Below, piece by piece: positions 44,947 to 56,995 of a stretch of DNA of 64,000 nt (position 1 is the stretch's first letter; every line of letters begins with the position of its first letter). Under the pieces are notes generated by a model that had not been told where the DNA came from, did no database searches, and saw nothing but the letters and a program-made list of their open reading frames with translations. Source of the stretch: Rhizodiscina lignyota (lineage: Eukaryota > Ascomycota > Dothideomycetes > Aulographales > Rhizodiscinaceae); NCBI GenBank assembly GCA_010015805.1, contig ML978123.1:558001-622000 (forward strand), given 5' to 3'. The translations under genes and the position numbers were made by a program.

Positions 44947-46623
44947 ATGGCAGAGCAAGAGCAGCCGGCGCAGAAGCGCTCGCGCGGTCGCCCGCGCATA
45001 CACATTCCAGATCCGTTGGAAGAGTCGCAGGAGACGGACCCGTCGTCGCGCCGGAAGACGCAGGTGCGGCTCGCGCAGCGGGCGTACCGTTCCCGGCGCG
45101 AGACCCAGCTGAAGGGGATGCAGCAGCGGCTGGAAGATGCCTTGAAGACTGTGCGAGACATGCATGATGCATGGAGCAACTTTGCGGGCTATGCCACCCA
45201 GAAAGGCGTGTTGAACAGAAACCCTGAGATCGGCCGGAAGTTGATTGAAACTTCGCATCTCATGGAGGGATTGGCGGAGAGGAACGCCGCAGCCGAGGAA
45301 GAGATTGCGCTCGCTATTAGGGAGAAAGATGCGTCCGGTGAAAGTACTTTAGATGTCGATGCAGAGCCGGATATCACCGCCCTGGGAGTTGCGAGAGAGA
45401 CGGCATCTCAAGGATCGGCGTCAGCCAGCGATTTTTCAACACATAGCGATCCCACAGCAGGAACTACGGCTACGAATCAGCGACCATTGTCTCTTCCGAC
45501 CTACAGAAGGGGTCAGCGTCACGCCATGGGAAGGCACTCAACCAATCCAGCCATCATAGCGACGCCTCAGCCGCGTCAGGACTTGTCCAGTCCAACGCAC
45601 TACACATACTCAATCCACGAGACCCTCTTCCACAGACGCTTGTACCGCGCAGCGATGGAACGTGTCTTCTATCTTCTCTCCAACGCCAATAGCAGAGAGT
45701 CACGTGCACAGCTGCAAAACATCCTACGGATCCCGCTCATGTTCGCACCGCCCGACGTGCTCAGGATAAGGGCCCGGCAAACGATTCTGAAAAACAAAGA
45801 CGATTCGTTTGAGATTGACAGAGGCCCGCGTGGCGATCCGACCTTTGCGTACGCCCAAGGCGGAGGCTGGATAGAGGAAATTGACGATGGTGTAGGTTTG
45901 GAAGGTCATCGAAGCGAACGGACACCGGGTGGTGCCGGCTTCCGCAGGTATCGTCTCAAGATGGAAGGCCTTGAGAAAAGGATAGCGGATCAGGAGTGGA
46001 TGAAGCCGTGGGATGTCGAGCAGTACCTCCGCACCAAAGGCATCATCATAGACGGAGAAGTGACCACAGCGCACGGAGTCATTGATGCCATCGTCCCCGG
46101 TGACTTTGTTCCGACAGTCTCGAGGCGTCCTGACTATCCTCCCGGACCCAGTGACTCCACTAGTCTAGGGACAAGTGACGAACTGATCCCTACTGAGTAC
46201 GCTGCATTTATGAACAGTAACGAGCTCATGGCAGGCGCTGCTGGGCCTTCCACCGGTGAAGAAGGATCTTTCGACAGTGTTGCGCCTAATACCACGACCG
46301 GCCAGGAAACGTCAGATCTTCTGGCTGCAGCAATGTCGGGAGTGTACTGGCTGGGTGGCCACGACATCGGCGCGTCCGCGTATGACCCATGGAATTGGAA
46401 CATGGGCGGCTATGACTTCAGTCAGGAGGCGAACCTTTACAATCAATTCGGCTTGAATGAGGAACAGAGATCATGGGTCAAGGTCCAAGTCGACATAGAT
46501 GCTCTGCTCGAGAAACTAGTCGGGAAAGGCTTCTGCTTGGGTATTAGTCCCGGCTACAGCAAATCAGACGTTGATCGTGCGCTGCAGCAAGCCATCATTG
46601 CACCGCAGGAGATGCCTGTCTGA
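44947..46623 (+). CDS. bZIP-like transcription factor with AT-hook-like motif
   Basis: A single-exon 558-residue protein. Near the N-terminus is an RGRPR AT-hook-like motif (about residues 13-17). A bZIP basic region SRRKTQVRLAQRAYRSRRE (about 34-52) runs into a heptad segment reaching residue ~75. The usual Asn of the bZIP core is Val (QVRLAQRAYRSR instead of QNRxAQRxFRxR), which I recall from a Pezizomycotina-specific Yap-like group. A middle region (YSIHETLFHRRLYRAAMERV and on) is conserved-looking and helical; the C-terminus is acidic. Nuclear DNA binding is likely; targets unknown. Start: ATG 44947 leads straight into the basic part; an in-frame ATG at 44881 would add 22 residues and has a better -3 base, so the start is uncertain. 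Confidence 0.8.
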   Translation: MAEQEQPAQKRSRGRPRIHIPDPLEESQETDPSSRRKTQVRLAQRAYRSRRETQLKGMQQRLEDALKTVRDMHDAWSNFAGYATQKGVLNRNPEIGRKLIETSHLMEGLAERNAAAEEEIALAIREKDASGESTLDVDAEPDITALGVARETASQGSASASDFSTHSDPTAGTTATNQRPLSLPTYRRGQRHAMGRHSTNPAIIATPQPRQDLSSPTHYTYSIHETLFHRRLYRAAMERVFYLLSNANSRESRAQLQNILRIPLMFAPPDVLRIRARQTILKNKDDSFEIDRGPRGDPTFAYAQGGGWIEEIDDGVGLEGHRSERTPGGAGFRRYRLKMEGLEKRIADQEWMKPWDVEQYLRTKGIIIDGEVTTAHGVIDAIVPGDFVPTVSRRPDYPPGPSDSTSLGTSDELIPTEYAAFMNSNELMAGAAGPSTGEEGSFDSVAPNTTTGQETSDLLAAAMSGVYWLGGHDIGASAYDPWNWNMGGYDFSQEANLYNQFGLNEEQRSWVKVQVDIDALLEKLVGKGFCLGISPGYSKSDVDRALQQAIIAPQEMPV

Positions 46624-49425
46624 AGGGAAGGGTCAGTCAACGCCAACGCATGTAGATTAGAATCCTTTGCTTTGAAAGTTCCAGTTATCCAGGAGAGTAA
46701 TTGCACCGAAGCCTTCCACGGCGTTCCCGCGGATAGATATCAATTTTGATGTCCCTCCAGCTTGCTTGAATTTACGTGATGACTTGCGATGGGGTGGATT
46801 ACGTCGAACCATTAATGATTCTCGGGCACTGGCGTCCTTTCAAATAGCCACGTGGTGTGGAATGAACCTGATTGCGTGCTTTTCTTTTATATCAGAAGCT
46901 CTTGCTAATTGAATTGCCCTAACAAGGGAGCTAGCTTCACGAATGCACACATCGTGATCTGCACTGTAACGCTCCGTTACATAGGCTGTCGATCGTATGA
47001 TGGCATCCGGCAGCACCGTCAGACCAAACAGGAACTACGCCGTGAGAAAGTCGGGCGGCACGAAGAAGCAAGCTCAATGAGGCTCTCGCTAGCTCCCGGC
47101 GGGAGAGCGGAGGCCGAAACGTGGGCAGCCAGGAAATGATGGTGGCCGATGAGCAAAAGGAAATTCACCGAGCATACGATCTAACGAGCACGTTTTCCAG
47201 AGACGATCTCGGAAGAAGGAATGGAAACACATCTCAGCGCCGGGGCTGCCGCAGAGGGCAAGTGACGATCCCCAAGGTTGACTCGACCCAGCGTTGTGGC
47301 CTTGCGTGGGCAGCGCGCCGGACACAGCGGCCGCTAAGAAGGAGGAAGCAGGACCTTTTCGATGTGGGAATGAAACGATGCGTTGAAGACGTTTGAAATC
47401 GAGTCAGAGATTCAATGCTTCTTCCATCGCGCTTCGTGCCGATGCGGGCACGCCGTGACGAGCGTCGCGTGCATCGCGAGAGGAGAGGCAACACGAGCAA
47501 TAATCTCCGGGTGGACGAAGCACGAATTGAACGCGATCTGGGTGGTGAGCAGTGTGTCGTCCAGAGCAGGTGGCATTCGATGGCCGTCATCACTACTGTA
47601 AGCCTCCTCCTTCAGGAGCAGCAGCGCTGGGAGAGTATATGATTGACCGGCAAAATGTGTTTCACAAGCCAGTCGTCGACAGAAAGGAAGGTGGCGCGCA
47701 TTCGCCAATCGGGCCAGATCGCGGATGCGGCAATATCTCCGTGCCTGAGACCCAGAGGAGAGGGCGGTTTCCTGAGGGTCCCGTGAGAGAGGTACCATCC
47801 ACACACGCGAGTGGGGGAGCAGTCCACATCAGGCCGAAGCTGGCCTTTCTTTCATGCCCCCGCGGCCTCGTTTTAAATGAAGCTGAAAGCGTCTCCAGAG
47901 CGCGCCGCGAGCCGGTTTTCGCTCCGTTCTAGACCAGCGCGCTGCAGGCTTAAGGTGAGCATCGGGTGCGTGCCTGAGCGTGGTCCGATGCAGAAAGTGA
48001 GTTTGCCGTCTGCAGTTCGGTATCGGCGCTGCACGCTTAAATAATCAGCATTGTAGCGTGCCAAAGCTGGGGAAGGGCGTTACGTTATTGAATCAGCCTG
48101 CACCTCGCACTTCGCAGCGCCTGCAACGGGCAATCGCTGGGTGCAAGCGACGTGCCTCTGGCATGCAGCGCGCAGCAATCCCACGCGCGCCAAGCTGACA
48201 TCACTCTCCCTTCCCTGTGGCCCTGATGGTGCAGCGCAGGGCATTACGTATTGGATAGCGGCGTGTAGGGCGTCGAGCACGCTCCGTATTCCCCTGCGCT
48301 GCCTCTGCGCCTCCGAGCCAGGCGTGACGCGTTTGGCAGCTCTCTTCCGGCGCGGCGCCTTCTGGAACAATGTGCTGCCTTCGCTCTTATCGCCCGCAGG
48401 CCATTCACGCGCGAGCGATGCGCCTCGTGGAGAGGCAGTGGGGAAGCGCGCTGTCGCCGGCCTGCTGCGTCAAAGTTGATCCCTTCCGCTCGCAGCTGCC
48501 CCGTCCAAGCATCCCGTCAGCGCATCCGGCAGCTCAGAACTCAGCAGCACAAACGTCGCACCTCGCTCCGGCTTATGGCCTCGCCGGCCGACGCTCGACG
48601 CTCCCACTGCCGTTGTGCCCGCGGGAGCTACCCTCCTAGCGCGCGGGATGCGTGGCACACGGCCTCGACGGCTTCACCTCCAGCAGCATTGGGAAAAAGG
48701 AAAAGGAGGTTGGTGTCGTGCCTGGCCTCAAGCTGCGGGCCTGTCATGCGAATTGCTTCAGCCGGTCGTGCTGCATCGCGTCGTCCAAGCAGCGTTCCGC
48801 TTTCGCTCTCCCATTTTGCCGTCTCATCGTCCCATCCCCCATCCCATCCCCATCGCCCAAGCTCCCATTCCCAGTCTGGCAGCCGGGCCTGCTGGCGCTT
48901 GTCCCCTTCCAGTGCGCCGCTTCAGGCTCCGTCAGCCCTGTGTGCAACGTGCAGGGCCGTCGAAAGTCTTGCTGTTTCCGCAACCTAATACTTTCTCCCC
49001 TTCCACCCCCCAGCGCCCTCGCTCACCACCACCGCCCTGATATACATATCTAAAACCTGCCAGCGCCTCCGACCCCCTCCACCATCGCCATTCGCCCTTT
49101 TCGAACCCGCGGCTGCTTCCGTCGATTGTCGCCGCGCCGCTTGCTGCCACACGCCCATCCCTGCAGGCATTGTGTAGCCTTCTTATCATCCACGCTGCGC
49201 GCAATTTTGTCATACATCCCTTCCGCTCACCCTTCGCCGTCTCGTGCCTGAGCCGACGCTGCACAGCTCTCGAAAACTCCCGCCAACAAATGTCGCCCTC
49301 CTCAACGTCAACGACGCAGTTATAACATTACAACGCTGGCTCAGTCCACCTAACACATTCAATGCGCTTCAAGATTGTCGCCATCCAGCCATTCGTTGAC
49401 GGGACGCCCATCTCGTCCTTCCTAG
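46624..49425. other. Intergenic and probable long leader, 2.8 kb
   Basis: Downstream of the bZIP gene and upstream of the coiled-coil gene. From about 47.8 kb to 49.4 kb the sequence becomes GC-rich and, on the plus strand, very C-rich, with many overlapping medium open frames on both strands that share no protein-like signature. The last ~450 bases look like a pyrimidine-rich promoter or leader. A 24-codon upstream ORF sits at its end. Confidence 0.45.
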
Positions 49426-49436
49426 ATGTCCAGTAA
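49362..49436 (+). CDS. Upstream ORF overlapping the main start
   Basis: An ATG at 49362 opens 24 codons (MRFKIVAIQPFVDG and ten more residues) ending with TAA at 49434-49436. It overlaps the main ATG at 49426 in another frame. If the transcript starts upstream of 49362, ribosomes that translate this uORF end past the main start, so main-ORF translation would need leaky scanning. An alternative is that an intron ends at CCTTCCTAG just before 49426 and removes it. Confidence 0.3.
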   Translation: MRFKIVAIQPFVDGTPISSFLDVQ

Positions 49437-51339
49437 CCACCACCAGCAGGGCCTACCATTCCTCACGAAGCCTCAGCCTCAGCAGCAGCCGCCAAAGGAC
49501 GCTGATCTCCCGCAAGGAGAATGTACCTTTCTCAAGCCCCAAGTCGGCCGCTCGCCGCTCCGCTGCGACTGCGTGGCATTCACGCTCGACAAAGATAGGC
49601 CCGGTGCCATCTGTGGATGCGGCCATGCAGCATGGACGCATGTGCGAGAACACGTCGGCGACGGAGTGTCGAGAGACGAGTTTGCACATCTCGTCCGCGA
49701 GATGCGTGAGATCAAGGGCGCCGTGAGGGACATGCACGAAGAACTCAATCGGCAACGCAGTCAGCGCGAGAAGGAGAACCAGCAGATCGTCGACGAATTC
49801 CGAAAGCTTTTCGACACAATTACAAAAGTCAAAATGCTGGGTGAGAGCAGGATGGTCGCATCCCACGCCGGCCTTGAACAGCGCATTGCCTCAGTATCGT
49901 CTCATGCGACGCACCTTGAGGATCGGATCGAAGCCATAGTCGACAAGACACAAAATTGGGATCGAGTGGTCAGGAAGCTGGAAGTACTCGATGAAGCTTG
50001 CATGTCACTCGAAGACCGTGTCGATAAAGTCGACAACAAGCAATCACATCCACCGGATCTCAGCCCAGTGCAAGAGGTCAACTCTAACGTGGCTTCACCA
50101 ACACCAACAGCTGCCCCTTTAGAACAGACCGAGCAGGTAGAAAAGAGGCCTGCTGCGGACTGGGAAATTCACGTCGTTCTCGTTCCTAAGCGGACTCAAA
50201 GATACGCATTTGCCCACGATAGCGTAGAGTGGCGGCGGTGCTACTCTAGAGGTCTTCATCAGACGATATCTCCCGCATCACGATCAGCTGAAGACTTTAG
50301 TCGTGCCGTGGAATCGGCATTCAAGCCCATCCTGCAGAACAGACCATGGACACCATTGGTCTGTCTATCATCACAGGATAAGGAGTTGAGCCAGCTGCCT
50401 CCTGGTCAGAACCAGCCACACCTTTGGGACTATACCTTCCTCGAGAAGCATTGCTTCGCGCACGACAAACTCGACGGAGACATAGTGTACATTGCGCCGA
50501 CACAAGAGGAGTTGCCGTGGTCATTCATTCGGAGTCTGACCCGCGCTCCTAATGCCGACGAGACCTGCTGGGAGCATAACGTGAGTCTTGATGGTTTTGG
50601 CGTCAACTTTAGTCGGCCGCAAACGGCGAGAAGTCCGTTTCAGTCATCCAACACCCCATTTGCACGCCCATCTCAATCCGCCCCTTTAGGCCAAATTGAT
50701 TCGCGAATGATGGACTTCATCAAGAACGAGAGCAGCCCAGCCTGGGTCCGCAAGTCCTCGCTTGAATCCGACAGCAACTCGATGTACGAAAACTCGCCGC
50801 CACCCTATTCGACCCGGACGAGCACCAGTGGCGGTACATATGCCCCAAGCGGAATGGACAATCGTCTCGTCGACTCGGGGTTGAACATCCTTGCAATAAC
50901 CGCTTTGGGACAGAGCGGTAACGAGAAGCCCGGTGCCATCCATCCTTTCGATCCGCGTAGCTTGACCCAGCGACCCTCTAGCAGCGCTGGCCCTGGAGAG
51001 CGATCGTTGACCGTCCCACCACAGATGCCAATGGGGAACGAGATGGATATTGATGACGAAGGCGGGAACCACGATTCGAGAGGCAAGTCCTCAGAGCCGA
51101 GCTCGCTCCACCGCTCCGGCTCGAACTCGACGTCCAACTCCCGCGAGACGCAAGCGCCTCAGCAACAGCAGTTTTACTTCACGGGGAGGTCGAAGCGCCG
51201 AGTCACGACCGGGAAATACAAGGAGCCGGTAGAATTGAGCATAAGCAGTGTCAAGTTGCCCCGACTTGGATTCCACAAGCATTCAAGCGACGAAAAGGGC
51301 AAGGACAGGGAAGAGGCGGAGAATGGACCGGTGGCGTAA
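49426..51339 (+). CDS. Conserved fungal protein with Cys motif and coiled coil
   Basis: An intronless 637-residue protein without a named family that I can recall. Residues 30-75 carry a conserved-looking Cys/His cluster: Cys 33, CDC at 47-49 and CGCGHAAWTH at 63-72, which could bind zinc. Residues ~80-195 form a long amphipathic helix or coiled coil (EMREIKGAVRDMHEELNRQ and on). Residues ~235-400 look folded (IHVVLVPKRTQRYAFAHDS, WDYTFLEKHCFAH), and the last 200 are disordered and Ser/Pro-rich. No signal peptide or membrane helix. The context is a long GC-rich leader and an overlapping upstream ORF, often seen with regulatory proteins. Function unknown. Confidence 0.8.
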   Translation: MSSNHHQQGLPFLTKPQPQQQPPKDADLPQGECTFLKPQVGRSPLRCDCVAFTLDKDRPGAICGCGHAAWTHVREHVGDGVSRDEFAHLVREMREIKGAVRDMHEELNRQRSQREKENQQIVDEFRKLFDTITKVKMLGESRMVASHAGLEQRIASVSSHATHLEDRIEAIVDKTQNWDRVVRKLEVLDEACMSLEDRVDKVDNKQSHPPDLSPVQEVNSNVASPTPTAAPLEQTEQVEKRPAADWEIHVVLVPKRTQRYAFAHDSVEWRRCYSRGLHQTISPASRSAEDFSRAVESAFKPILQNRPWTPLVCLSSQDKELSQLPPGQNQPHLWDYTFLEKHCFAHDKLDGDIVYIAPTQEELPWSFIRSLTRAPNADETCWEHNVSLDGFGVNFSRPQTARSPFQSSNTPFARPSQSAPLGQIDSRMMDFIKNESSPAWVRKSSLESDSNSMYENSPPPYSTRTSTSGGTYAPSGMDNRLVDSGLNILAITALGQSGNEKPGAIHPFDPRSLTQRPSSSAGPGERSLTVPPQMPMGNEMDIDDEGGNHDSRGKSSEPSSLHRSGSNSTSNSRETQAPQQQQFYFTGRSKRRVTTGKYKEPVELSISSVKLPRLGFHKHSSDEKGKDREEAENGPVA

Positions 51340-53270
51340 GACATGTTTGACGACCAACTCCAATCGTCAATATGTCTGTGTTTCTCTGCAATACCACCTG
51401 GCCTTTGCTGCTTGGCATCTTCTGCTCATTACTGCCGCTTCTCCAATGTCGTAATATTATATCCCTCGGTCACCTCTACTCCCCCCCATGTTGTCGATGT
51501 TCAAATTCCAACCACTTGCTGGTCATTTGGATAATCGGTCATATCTTTGTCTAAAAGCATCGTTCTCATTATCATGTAGTGCCCCCTCATGTACGCCTCT
51601 CCTTCATCATGTCCAGCTTGGGACCTGACGACGGATACCACATGCATCTCATTTGTTCGGAAAACGGCTTTTCACATGGCACTTTAAGACTTCATTCTGG
51701 GATACCCTCACACTTTTTACATGCCTTTTGGTTTTTTAATTTACGGGCCTTCGTCACGATTTTTCGACAAATGGCGTTCTGCGGAGCAGTTACGACTGGT
51801 GGTTCTTCCGCAACATGTTCATTGGCAGGATGATGCAGGAACCTTCGCGGAAATTCTTTCTTGTGCCTATGTAGGGAGAGACTCTATAGACGCGGCTATT
51901 TGTGTGGTCCCCCATTTAGATGAGAGATGAGGCAGGTGCTGGCAATGGCACGGAGCTATATCTAATCATATCTCCCTCATTTCTCCAACTGCGTTGCTTT
52001 GACGGAACAGTTTTTGCCTCTTTCTGATCCGGTGTAATATATACTTATCAAAGTGAATGCAAGGTCGTTTCATCTGCAAATCGTACGTGCACATATCGCC
52101 AGTTCTCGGATTTACCCCTTTGGCTCTGTCCTCATCCCTCCTTGGAGACAACCACCCATCCACTTCTCTCGTGTTGCAAGCCCCTTGTCCTCGTCAACTC
52201 GCTATCGTATCCCGCTCCGTGCCTACCGTTCGCTTCCCCAAGTACCCTCACACACACAACCCAGGTCCAAAAAAGCATCGCTCCTGGGGCTACAACTTTT
52301 GTTCTTACACGAATACCAAAAAAAGACCTTAAGGTTACGATATCCTCTCCGAAGCCCGCATGATGTACCTAATCCCGTGACGCGACACCGCAACACGGGG
52401 CTCGCTATGCGCGCCGACCCTTGGCGCTGGGTTTTATCCATCCACGAGGCGTCGACGACGTCGTCCCGCGGGTGTGTGTACCCCCGTACCTCTCTCCTCT
52501 GACCCCGTGGGCCTCGTCTCGTCCCGCCATGCTCGTTCGTGATCTGTATGTACATGCAGGACAGGTAGTGCGAATCCTTCGCTCGACGCCCGTCATGAAT
52601 CCTTCCTGGGTGCGGACAGCGCTCGTCCGAGGAGATTCGGAAAACGTGGTGGGCAGGGAAGCATGTACTAGATTATTGTGTGGCTTGCTGCCTATTGCCT
52701 TGCCTACTTTATTGCTTTTGGGCATATTTGTACCGCATAGCGCCCCAAAAAGCCATTTCGACATCATGCTTCCGAGCGGACGGGACGGCCAGCCACATGG
52801 AGGTGAAGAGATTTTATCAGAATAGCCCGCAGAGCCTGAAGAACATTATCTTGGAGGCCGGAATGGGTTATTAATCGTGAAAAGGTACGGTCTGCATCTT
52901 CTGCGTTTCTTGACTTGCGGTTTGGAAGCAATGTACAGAGTAGGTAACGATTCCAAATCCCTTATGCACGCTTCTCGTACCTTTTTACATAACCATGATC
53001 TCGGAGTACATCAAATATACGAGTCCATCAAACCTCTCGTCCTACCATCGTGGAGGAGTCACGCAAAATCTCAAATTAAAAAAAGCGTAATGGGTATCGC
53101 TCGCTCGCATGCACTTCCAGCAGCGGCATGGACAGCAAAAGAAGCCATCCACTCCCCACATACTCTTTCCAGTCGCATCCAATGCCTCATCCAATCATTG
53201 TCATCAGTATCGTCGCAGTTCCCTCTTATCCTTTCCAGTTCAATTTTGCGTTCTAGTGCTCAGAATATCC
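51340..53270. other. Convergent intergenic, 1.9 kb
   Basis: Between the coiled-coil gene (plus) and the rhodopsin-like gene (minus), so it holds two 3' ends. No gene or repeat was supported. Confidence 0.45.
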
Positions 53271-55192
53271 TCACATCGGCCGGAAGAATCCCCTTCCACC
53301 ACCCTCATCAACAACCCTACTCCTCCCATGATGCAGTGCCTCCATAGAAGCCCTCACACGCGCACTCCTATCATCCACGCTCCTCTCAAATACCTCCTTT
53401 TCCTTCTCATATGACATCTTCACGCCCACGCTCGATTCCCCGCTGCTATTCCCGCTCGTCGAGTACTCCCGTTGTTCGCGATGCTGAACGTCCACCGACA
53501 CGCCGCGCTCGACCGTGATGCCGTTCAGCGGGCCACTTGGCACCTGTGCGCGCGAATCGCTCTTGTTGCGTCGGTGCTCTCTGTCCCTGGTACTCCGGGG
53601 TAGCGCGCCCAGTAAGCTCGGCGTGCGATTCACACCGGCCGGCGGACGACCACTCGCGCCCATACCGCGCACAGTGCCAGCATCAGCGAGATGATCGTTC
53701 GGACTCGCGAAAGCGGGATGCGGTCTACGCAGTGCCTCCGCGGTGGCGGAAATCGCATACTCCTCCTTCGCTGCGGCAGTGGTGGAGCTCCGCATGGTGC
53801 CCAGATACACGCCATTCTCTTCCATATAGGTACTATCGTAGAGACCGCCCTCAACGTCACTCCTACTTGTACCGCTCTTGCTACTCAGCCTGACACTCTC
53901 ATTCTTGCTACCGCTCAGTCGCATCACCCTGCTCACGAATGCACTCCTCTCGCTTCCCACGGAAGAAGGATGTTTGCGCCCACTGCTCTTGCCGTTGCGG
54001 TGCCCGCCAGTGCCATTCAGATCGTCAGTGCCACGGTGTTGGCCATTCTCGTCGACGCCAGAGCCAAAGCCAGAGAAGTTGGTGTAGCGGCGCACGAAGA
54101 CCTTGAGGGCAGGTGCAGATGCGCATACAATGCCGAGGAGCGCCTCGACGCCGGTCCAGATCCAGTTGTCTTGGCCGGCCCAGGTAACGTCGTACGTTTC
54201 TGAAATAGATGGGTTAGCGGTGATATATTTTCTTTTTGTCTTTTATTTAAATAGGATGGGATAATGGTCAAGACATATTCGAGTCTGCCATGCTTACCAT
54301 AAAACGTAAAGTGGATGTAATAGATCCTCAAAATACCCGCAATGCACAAAAAGAACCCAACCCCGAAAATCGCACCCAGCGCAATCTTCTGCCGTCGCGG
54401 CAGCTGCAACTTCCAGAACAGCATCGTCGGCAAGAGGCACGTGATGAGATCTTGCACGACGGAGACCACGCTCGCAGCGTATAGATTGGCCCCTTCGTCT
54501 GTGCAGCGATGTTTATGTGTGGCGGCCCAGGTGGGATCGATCTCCTGCCAGAAGGCGTGGAAAGGCGTGCAGCTCGCAAACAGCGTGACTTCGAAGGTGA
54601 TGCCGTACGCGATGACGAAGACGATTGACGCGCGCACGGCCCAGAGGAAGGATTTCGAGACGGAGCCGGCGGCCATGCGGCGGTAGAAGAAGAGGATGGA
54701 AATGCGGGTTAGGGTGGTGCCGAGGACGTAGAAGCATTCAATTGCGAAGGTAGCCTGTTTGCTATCTCGTCAGGTTGCAGAAAGGTAATTGAGGGTATTT
54801 TGGAGTTTGGATACATGCGTACCTTGCGGTTCTGCTTGAGTACAGGTAATGGGACGTCCCAGACGTGGCGATCGAAGCCATACTTCCTCGAAGCCAATCC
54901 GATTGTGATAGTCATCGCCGTTGCAGGAACCTAGACTGGCTTCAGAACGGCGTTCAGTCGCAAGGCAGGGTATCTTGCTCACCATGGCAGCAACAATGAT
55001 CGCATCATCCGCGCCCGCATTGTGCAGAATCCCCAATCTAGCCCACAGTCTTGCGACGACTGCCAGGAGAGCGATGGCGTAGAGCACGCACATGAGGATT
55101 ACCAGACTCCATCCTCTGGTATGGGGATCCACGTAGTTTGGTGTAGGCCATGATTCAATGACTGCCAGCGGGGGGTGTATGCCGCCCGGCAT
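53271..55192 (-). CDS. Rhodopsin-like (PTH11-type) seven-helix membrane protein
   Basis: An integral plasma-membrane protein of the fungal rhodopsin-like family (Pfam PF20684), which includes PTH11-related putative GPCRs that sense surface or chemical cues. Four exons on the minus strand: 54983-55192, 54823-54930, 54298-54754 and 53271-54199; introns of 52, 68 and 98 nt; 567 residues. Helix 1 spans about residues 29-50; the family mark GADDAII follows at 60-66. Then come helices through GTTLTRISILFFYRRM, WAVRASIVFVIAYG, LITCLLPTMLFWKL, a segment with IFGVGFFLCIAGILRIYY, and a last one at WTGVEALLGIVCASAPALKV. The ~250-residue cytosolic tail is Ser/Arg/Gly-rich and disordered, with many possible phosphorylation sites. 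No CFEM domain, so it is not the classic PTH11 form. Ligand unknown. Confidence 0.9.
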
Positions 55193-56995
55193 GGTGCGTG
55201 CACGCGAGCCTGTTCTTTCGGTCCAGCCGGAATAGAGTTTCTGGAAGTGGCGAGTCTCACATACGATGATATACGATATATCGGCGGACGAGGTGCAGGG
55301 AAGCTCTGAGATCCGTCGAGAACTTCAAGAAAAGTCGGCGTACAAAGATTTTACTTTCGATCAAGACATCTGATTTATTTTTGGTCTTGGGAGAATTCGG
55401 TAGAGGATCTGGAAATCAGACATCTTGTGAACGCGAGTTGAGAAGATTGTCCAATATTTCGGTGCCGGTAAGAACGGATGAATGCGGGCAGGTTGTAGTG
55501 AGATCGCATACATAAGCTCAGCGTTAAGAGGGAAAAAAAGAAAGTTATTAGACGAGCTGCATGGATGAGAAAAATTCTCTTGAGATGATCGAGATGTGGT
55601 TGAAATGGTAATCTGACAGGTACATAATATGGGCTTGTGAACGATATGGGAAAGGTGTCTACCACCTGAAGACTATGGTTCGAGAGACTGCCCTGGTGGG
55701 CTTCTTCCCTGGAGTCGGAGAGATATTGTGAGCCATTTTCTCTTACACGAACACATGTGAGCTTAGGACTGAATTATCTCCTCAGGACCCACTCCGTCTC
55801 CGTCTCTCGAGGCAGACAGCAGAGGAGAGCACCCTCGTTACAAAGCCGGCTGCGAAAAGTTGCATCGCTAGCAAAAGGGATGGTTTGGAACCCGTTTAGC
55901 GCCAGTTCTCGCATTACGCACTGTATCGGTGCCATTGGCATAACGTGACGATCTATGCCTGAAGTATGTGGTGTTAAGGTACGTTGAAGTTGAGAAATGC
56001 AGTGTGAGGTCGATGAGTGAAAGACATGCATACCCGAAGAGGCGCGCAGGCACGAGCAAGCACAAGCCAGCCCATCGGACCGGATGGAACACGCCGCCAG
56101 GGGTAAGAGCAGATTTGTCAAGATTTGGCTAAAGGCTGAAGGCTTGCTGCTAAGACATTTGAAGAACTGCTAACTGTGATTCGGCACCTGTGCAGCAAGC
56201 CTCAACGTGCCGACAACGCGCATCCATGGCGTCCTTTTCAATCGCGGATCCTCCATCCGTGCGGAGAAGCAAATTGATTCAACAATGCTATTCATGCAAG
56301 CTTGAGAAACAACTGTGGATAGACTCTTGTATGCTTAGAGAAGTGCACTCCTGTTCTGGAGAAGTGCCTCTGCATCCTCAGCCAGTCCTCATCTACACGC
56401 TTAGTTCGCATAAATTTCGTATACTCAGGAACCCCAGATCAACAACTGTTTGAGAAGTGTATACACCTCAGAGAATCCAAATCGCTTCGCGTGCCAGATT
56501 GCATCATGCTCATTTTTGTCCTTAAATGTAAGGCCAACGTGCGGGTTGTCCACAATGGCGGGACAATTCCCAAATAGTCCATGAGTGCGGTCCATGGCCG
56601 TCGAATCTGCTCGGCATCGCCAACCCTCTCTTGTCGACAAACAGTACGAATGAAGGGTGCCGTGGAGCTATAGATCTCGTAAGCATCGTAGGATTAGAAA
56701 GAACGTCACGACTAATGAAGAGAAAGCCAAGCAGATGCGAAGGGTCTGCCTATGCGGGCAGGAGCAGGGCAGTGCGTTGGTGGGCATATGATAATGACAA
56801 TATAAGCATACCCTCTTACGATATCCAATGCGCCGAGCGGCGTAACTTCAAGCTCCAGCTGTCTACTTCTTCAAAGGATCACAACACACATCTCGGCCTC
56901 GCGAACCACTATCGGAGAGACAATACTGTCAATACAGACAAACCTCTGCATTCAAAAGGTCCACATATTACCTTAACACCCCCCGCATAGTAATA
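55193..56995. other. Divergent intergenic, 1.8 kb
   Basis: Between the starts of the rhodopsin-like gene (minus) and the thioredoxin (plus); both promoters lie here. No coding sequence or repeat was recognised. Confidence 0.45.

Noticed and set aside
47234-49053. Many 100-170 codon frames on both strands in the GC-rich leader region
   Set aside because: GC-rich DNA lacks stop codons by chance; the frames are low-complexity and mutually overlapping.
53537-54203. Plus-strand frames of 118 and 170 codons
   Set aside because: Antisense to the Ser/Arg-rich tail exon of the rhodopsin-like gene.
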